Source of the DNA: Isosphaeraceae bacterium EP7 | GTDB lineage: Bacteria > Planctomycetota > Planctomycetia > Isosphaerales > Isosphaeraceae | Reading direction: 5' to 3' | DNA: 64,000 nt | Assembly: GCA_038400315.1 (NCBI GenBank) | Contig: CP151667.1 | Coordinates: 5,839,174 to 5,903,173 of the forward strand | Shown here: positions 60,685 to 64,000 of the stretch, piece by piece | Layout: each line of letters begins with the position of its first letter | Numbering within the stretch: position 1 is the first letter of the stretch | Notes under the pieces: generated by a model | Databases searched by the model: none | What the model was told of the DNA's origin: nothing | The model's input: the letters and a program-made list of their open reading frames with translations, nothing else | Translations under genes and position numbers: made by a program

Positions 60685-62262
60685 TCAGAGCTTCTTGAGG
60701 AGATCCGCCACACTCTTCTCGAAGCGCTGCTGCCATTCGGGCGCGAGGATGCAATCGCTATCCTCCTGGGCCCCGCCCACGTTCCTGAGCTGGTCCGCAG
60801 TCGGCGCATAATAGAGATATCCGTTGGTATAACCCGCGATGAATGTCAGGTCGTGCGGAGACCTCTCCTTGATGTCGAGGCCGGTCCGTACGGTCAACTC
60901 CCCTGGAAATGTGACGAGCACGAAATCGCCGATCCTGAGGCCCATTACCTCGACTTCGATCGTCCGACTGCCTGCCGCCAGGTTGTCCGCCTGATGCTTC
61001 TTCAGCAGGGCCAGATTCGTTTTCGTCCTCGTCATTTGCTCCATGATGTGAATATTCTCGCGATAATCGTTCATGTTCGCGCGGTTCTCCGCGTCGAGTC
61101 TCGTCAGATCATCCCGGCCTGCCGCTTTCTCGGACAGATAGCGGTGCGAGGCGGCTGAAGGAGACTGGCCCGAACCCTCGTATTTCACGACGAGCGGGAT
61201 GAACGATTTCAAGTTCAAGCTCGTGCCCTTCAGGGATTGGAGCAGATCCTGAAGCTCGGCCTCCCTGGCCGCGATAGGTTGCGCGAGATCGGCCCGTGGC
61301 AGCGAGACAATCTCGCGGAAGATCTTCAGGCGACTCTCCGGGACGCAGCGGATTGTCTTCGATGCGTGCAAGGTGCTGAGGCCCAGCATGTTCCCGAGGG
61401 GCTCGGCGTTGCGCGGGTGGTCGACGGCTTTATAGGAGACGGGATTGATGTCGCCTCCGCACCCTTGAAGGAACAGGGCGACTGTTCCGTCGCTGAGATT
61501 GGCCTCGATCACACTGGAGGCAAACCCCGTGAGGTCGGCGGTGATCCCTCCACTCGGTACACCTTGGATTGGATGGCAGGCGAAGTTGTAGACGATAGCC
61601 AGGGTGCGCCCGTCTTCCCTTTCCAGTCGCAGGAGGCCAATCTCCGGGTCGACCGGGCCGACCCCGGTGACGAGTTCATCGGGCGGGAGCGAATACGCAT
61701 GGCGGACGTCAGCTTCCTTGCCATTCTTCAGCGTCAGCCTGCGATTCTCCATGATGCGGTCTTCGTGGCCCGCACCGGCGCCGACCTTGACGGGGACCAT
61801 CGCCTTCGAGGCTTCCTCGACCGCCCGAACGGTCCGCTCGGCGACATCCGCGCAGACCACGCCGTGGCAGTGACTCGCATTGATGAGCACTCCCTCGGGC
61901 TTGATGCCCAACGTCTTCTCCAGCTTCGAGCGGACCTCGGGAAGGTAGTTATTGCCGATATGGCCGATCTCGCCGATGGCGACCGCGTCGACGGTGATGA
62001 TCACCGCCGTCGTCAGGTCATCCTTCAGCACGAGTGCCCTGGCGTAGAGGCGGTCGTTGATCGGCCCGGCGACGGTGCTCGTGATATCCACCTTCGCAAC
62101 GCCAGCCCTGATCCCGGCCGCGGTGGCGACGCCCGGCTGAGAGCAGAACGCAGCACACATCACGAGAAGTCTCAGCAGAAACCTCACGGAACGAGATCCC
62201 CCGCCCTTGATGCGAGACTTTTCCATGGATCCGAGATTCTGGCGAATGGTTGCGGTCATCAT
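60685..62262 (-). CDS. Neutral/alkaline ceramidase-like exported protein
   Basis: A 525-residue protein with a signal peptide near residues 27-48 (FLLRLLVMCAAFCSQPGVATA). GIRAGVAKVDITSTVAGP is the ceramidase N-terminal pattern (AGVAxxDIT). INASHCHGVVC near 127 and FACHPIQG near 231 supply the zinc histidines; the usual NxSHTHSGP motif is altered. FLQGCGGDINPV is well conserved, and near the C-terminus FPGELTVRTG and AGYTNGYLYYAP give the remaining zinc ligands (Glu, Tyr). The C-terminal immunoglobulin-like domain of full ceramidases is missing. In planctomycetes such proteins may act on other amides. Starts at 62271 (GTG), 62262 and 62226 are possible; 62262 follows AAGG. Confidence 0.82.
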   Translation of the reverse strand: MMTATIRQNLGSMEKSRIKGGGSRSVRFLLRLLVMCAAFCSQPGVATAAGIRAGVAKVDITSTVAGPINDRLYARALVLKDDLTTAVIITVDAVAIGEIGHIGNNYLPEVRSKLEKTLGIKPEGVLINASHCHGVVCADVAERTVRAVEEASKAMVPVKVGAGAGHEDRIMENRRLTLKNGKEADVRHAYSLPPDELVTGVGPVDPEIGLLRLEREDGRTLAIVYNFACHPIQGVPSGGITADLTGFASSVIEANLSDGTVALFLQGCGGDINPVSYKAVDHPRNAEPLGNMLGLSTLHASKTIRCVPESRLKIFREIVSLPRADLAQPIAAREAELQDLLQSLKGTSLNLKSFIPLVVKYEGSGQSPSAASHRYLSEKAAGRDDLTRLDAENRANMNDYRENIHIMEQMTRTKTNLALLKKHQADNLAAGSRTIEVEVMGLRIGDFVLVTFPGELTVRTGLDIKERSPHDLTFIAGYTNGYLYYAPTADQLRNVGGAQEDSDCILAPEWQQRFEKSVADLLKKL

Positions 62263-62806
62263 GGTTGGCACCTTGTCGCGGCGGTCTGCCCGATCGTTTC
62301 CGGACCGGAGAGTGTCGCAGCGGAACGGGCTCGTCGCTTCGTCGCCGAGCGCGGCGAGGAATGGAGACGAAGAGTTTAGAACGTGTGCGAGGCGAGATCG
62401 ACCTTCAGGCTTGGCGGCGGCCCGGATCGACCATGACCGGACTTTGCCGAGAGAATGGTGCCGCTTGGGGATTCAAAGGAGAAGTGCAATCGCTCGATTG
62501 CTCGTCCCTCTCCTCAGACCACCGGCCCGGGTCGGATCTGCGGGAAAGATTCACCGACCGAGCTCTTCGATGGCTAGAATACGGCCGGCTCGGCCCGGTC
62601 ATCGTGCTCAGCCTGACAGGAACGGAGCAAGAAAGCGACCGACCTTCATTTCAGTGGTTCTGAACGGGTGATGCAGGCTTGACCACTCCTATCGCATTTA
62701 GACTTGCGAATTCGTCCTTCTTCAAGACCGCGACGTGTTTGCAGTAGAGAGGATTCGCCCGCCGGTATTGACCGTGCGATGGAGCCGCCGACCCTGGAGA
62801 TCTTTT
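62263..62806. other. Divergent intergenic region between ceramidase-like and sulfatase genes
   Basis: These 544 bases hold no believable gene. They should contain both promoters, but no well-spaced -35/-10 pair was seen; TTGACC at about 62672 has a TAGACT only 14 bases on, which is too close. Confidence 0.5.
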
Positions 62807-64000
62807 ATGTCCCGGACATACCGAATGACGCAGGCCTTCGCCCTGGTGGCGATCGGCTCCCTGTTAACACTCTCGACCCTCGAGGCCGCCCCCGGGGAAG
62901 GTCGGGGTTTGCCCTCGGCGGAATTGGCCGCAAGCGAGGGCACGCCGAAGCGTCATGGCGAGTTGCCCGATGCGCCGTTGCTGGCCTTGGCTCGACGGAA
63001 CGAAGCCGCCGCCTCCAAGGCCTCCCAGGCGGGCAAGAAGCCGAACATCCTGGTTATCTTCGGCGATGATATTGGCCAGGCGAATATCAGCGCCTACACG
63101 ATGGGCCTCATGGGCTACCGAACGCCAAACATCGACCGGATCGCCAGGGAAGGGATGATCTTCACCGATTACTACGCAGAGCAGAGCTGCACCGCAGGCC
63201 GATCGTCGTTCCTCACAGGCCAATGTACCTTCCGGACCGGCCTGAGCAAGGTCGGGGTCCCTGGGTCGCCCGTCGGGTTGAAAAAGGAGGACCCGACGAT
63301 CGCCGAGTTACTCAAGCCGCTCGGTTACGCAACGGGGCAATTCGGCAAGAATCACCTGGGAGACCTCAATGAGTATCTTCCCACGGTGCACGGATTCGAT
63401 GAATTCTTCGGCAACCTGTACCACCTGAATGCCGAGGAGGAGCCTGAGCAGCGGACCTACCCGCGCGACCCGAAGTTCAAGGAGATGTTCGGGCCCCGAG
63501 GCGTGCTGAAGTGCAAGGCCACCGACGTGGACGACCCGACCGATCAGCCTCGATGGGGCAGGGTCGGCAAGCAGACGATCGAGGACACCGGCGCGCTGAC
63601 GAAGAAGCGGATGGAGACGATCGACGACGAGACATCGGACGCGGCGGTTGACTACCTCAAGCGGCAAACTTCGGCGGGCAAGCCGTTCTTCTGCTGGTTC
63701 AACAGCACCCGGATGCACTTCCGCACCCACGTCGCGGCCGACCGCCGCAGCCCCCCAGGCCTGACCGCGCGGACCGAGTATGCCGACGGCATGGTCGAGC
63801 ACGACGGACATGTCGGCAAGCTCCTCAAGGCCCTGGACGACCTGGGCATCGCGGACGATACGATCGTTCTCTACACGACCGACAACGGCCCGCATATGAA
63901 CTCATGGCCCGACGCGGCGATGACCCCGTTCCGCAACGAGAAGAATTCCAATTGGGAGGGGGCGTTCCGGGTCCCGTGCGTGATTCGCTGGCCTGGCAAG
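62807..64000 (+). CDS. Sulfatase (arylsulfatase family), runs off right end
   Basis: The 398 visible residues start with a signal peptide (FALVAIGSLLTLSTLEA). KPNILVIFGDDIGQANISAY near 80 supplies the two metal-binding aspartates. SCTAGRSSFLTGQ near 127 is the type I sulfatase active site, with C128 expected to be converted to formylglycine. GYATGQFGKNHLGD near 173 holds the conserved lysine and histidine. The gene is still open at the window end (DGMVEHDGHVGKLLKALDDL and YTTDNGPHMNSWPDA near the end are typical of the family), so about 100-150 residues are missing. It hydrolyses sulfate esters, probably of marine or plant polysaccharides, outside the cytoplasm. GGAG lies eight bases before the ATG. 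Confidence 0.92.
   Translation, partial: MSRTYRMTQAFALVAIGSLLTLSTLEAAPGEGRGLPSAELAASEGTPKRHGELPDAPLLALARRNEAAASKASQAGKKPNILVIFGDDIGQANISAYTMGLMGYRTPNIDRIAREGMIFTDYYAEQSCTAGRSSFLTGQCTFRTGLSKVGVPGSPVGLKKEDPTIAELLKPLGYATGQFGKNHLGDLNEYLPTVHGFDEFFGNLYHLNAEEEPEQRTYPRDPKFKEMFGPRGVLKCKATDVDDPTDQPRWGRVGKQTIEDTGALTKKRMETIDDETSDAAVDYLKRQTSAGKPFFCWFNSTRMHFRTHVAADRRSPPGLTARTEYADGMVEHDGHVGKLLKALDDLGIADDTIVLYTTDNGPHMNSWPDAAMTPFRNEKNSNWEGAFRVPCVIRWPGK

Noticed and set aside
62250-62663. Overlapping plus-strand frames between the ceramidase-like and sulfatase genes
   Set aside because: Two frames of similar length cover the same bases and neither has a ribosome site or protein character.

Overview
The window is GC-rich chromosomal DNA from a planctomycete, most likely of the Isosphaeraceae type. 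This rests on gene content typical of that phylum: a PSCyt1/DUF1549/DUF1553 protein paired with a Tat-exported DUF1501 protein, a DUF1559 pseudopilin-like protein, an ASPIC/UnbV FG-GAP protein, a C-x-A-G-R sulfatase, a ceramidase-like protein, and a tandem-fused UvrA of a kind also known in Chlamydiae. The coding sequences are dense and mostly housekeeping. I see no CRISPR array, intact insertion sequence or prophage.

Left part (1-12.4 kb). A minus-strand run begins with a 70-base fragment that looks like accB, preceded by an M24 aminopeptidase, a PH-domain membrane protein, an ATP-grasp ligase, and a four-gene operon (ExbB/TolQ-like, two ExbD/TolR-like, one secreted protein). Divergent from these is a 2158-residue UvrA made of two complete UvrA units plus a C-terminal extension of unknown function, closed by a perfect 19-bp hairpin.

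12.4-24.6 kb. A 740-base non-coding stretch carries a repeated GACGAAACGAACCC-like motif. Then come the PSCyt/DUF1549 + DUF1501 pair, a ferritin-like protein, a TrmB-like methyltransferase, and a minus-strand module DUF1559 - small lipoprotein - UnbV - DUF3179.

24.6-39.6 kb is a central carbon block: a lipoate-ligase homologue, 2-oxoglutarate dehydrogenase E1, E2 and a lipoamide dehydrogenase on the plus strand. Facing these on the minus strand are pyruvate dehydrogenase E1 alpha, E1 beta, E2 and a second lipoamide dehydrogenase, then aconitase. A perfect 20-bp hairpin separates the two converging clusters. The ligase is placed to lipoylate both E2 proteins.

39.6-54.3 kb. An MqnD-like protein (futalosine menaquinone route) is followed by a three-gene ABC export system with a planctomycete-type partner protein. 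Next come a small secreted CxxCH protein, a TrpG/PabA amidotransferase, MoeA and Lnt, a coiled-coil membrane protein with a small membrane partner, a Rad52-family annealing protein and an acyltransferase-3 membrane protein.

54.3-64 kb. Glycogen synthase, a GalT-like uridylyltransferase, and a DUF58 protein with a small membrane partner are followed by a lipoprotein. A tRNA-Val(GAC) with its own promoter has a structured trailer and the only clearly T-tailed terminator seen here. After a non-coding stretch come a ceramidase-like protein and a sulfatase that runs off the right end.

Functions come from reading motifs in translations by eye. No database search was possible.
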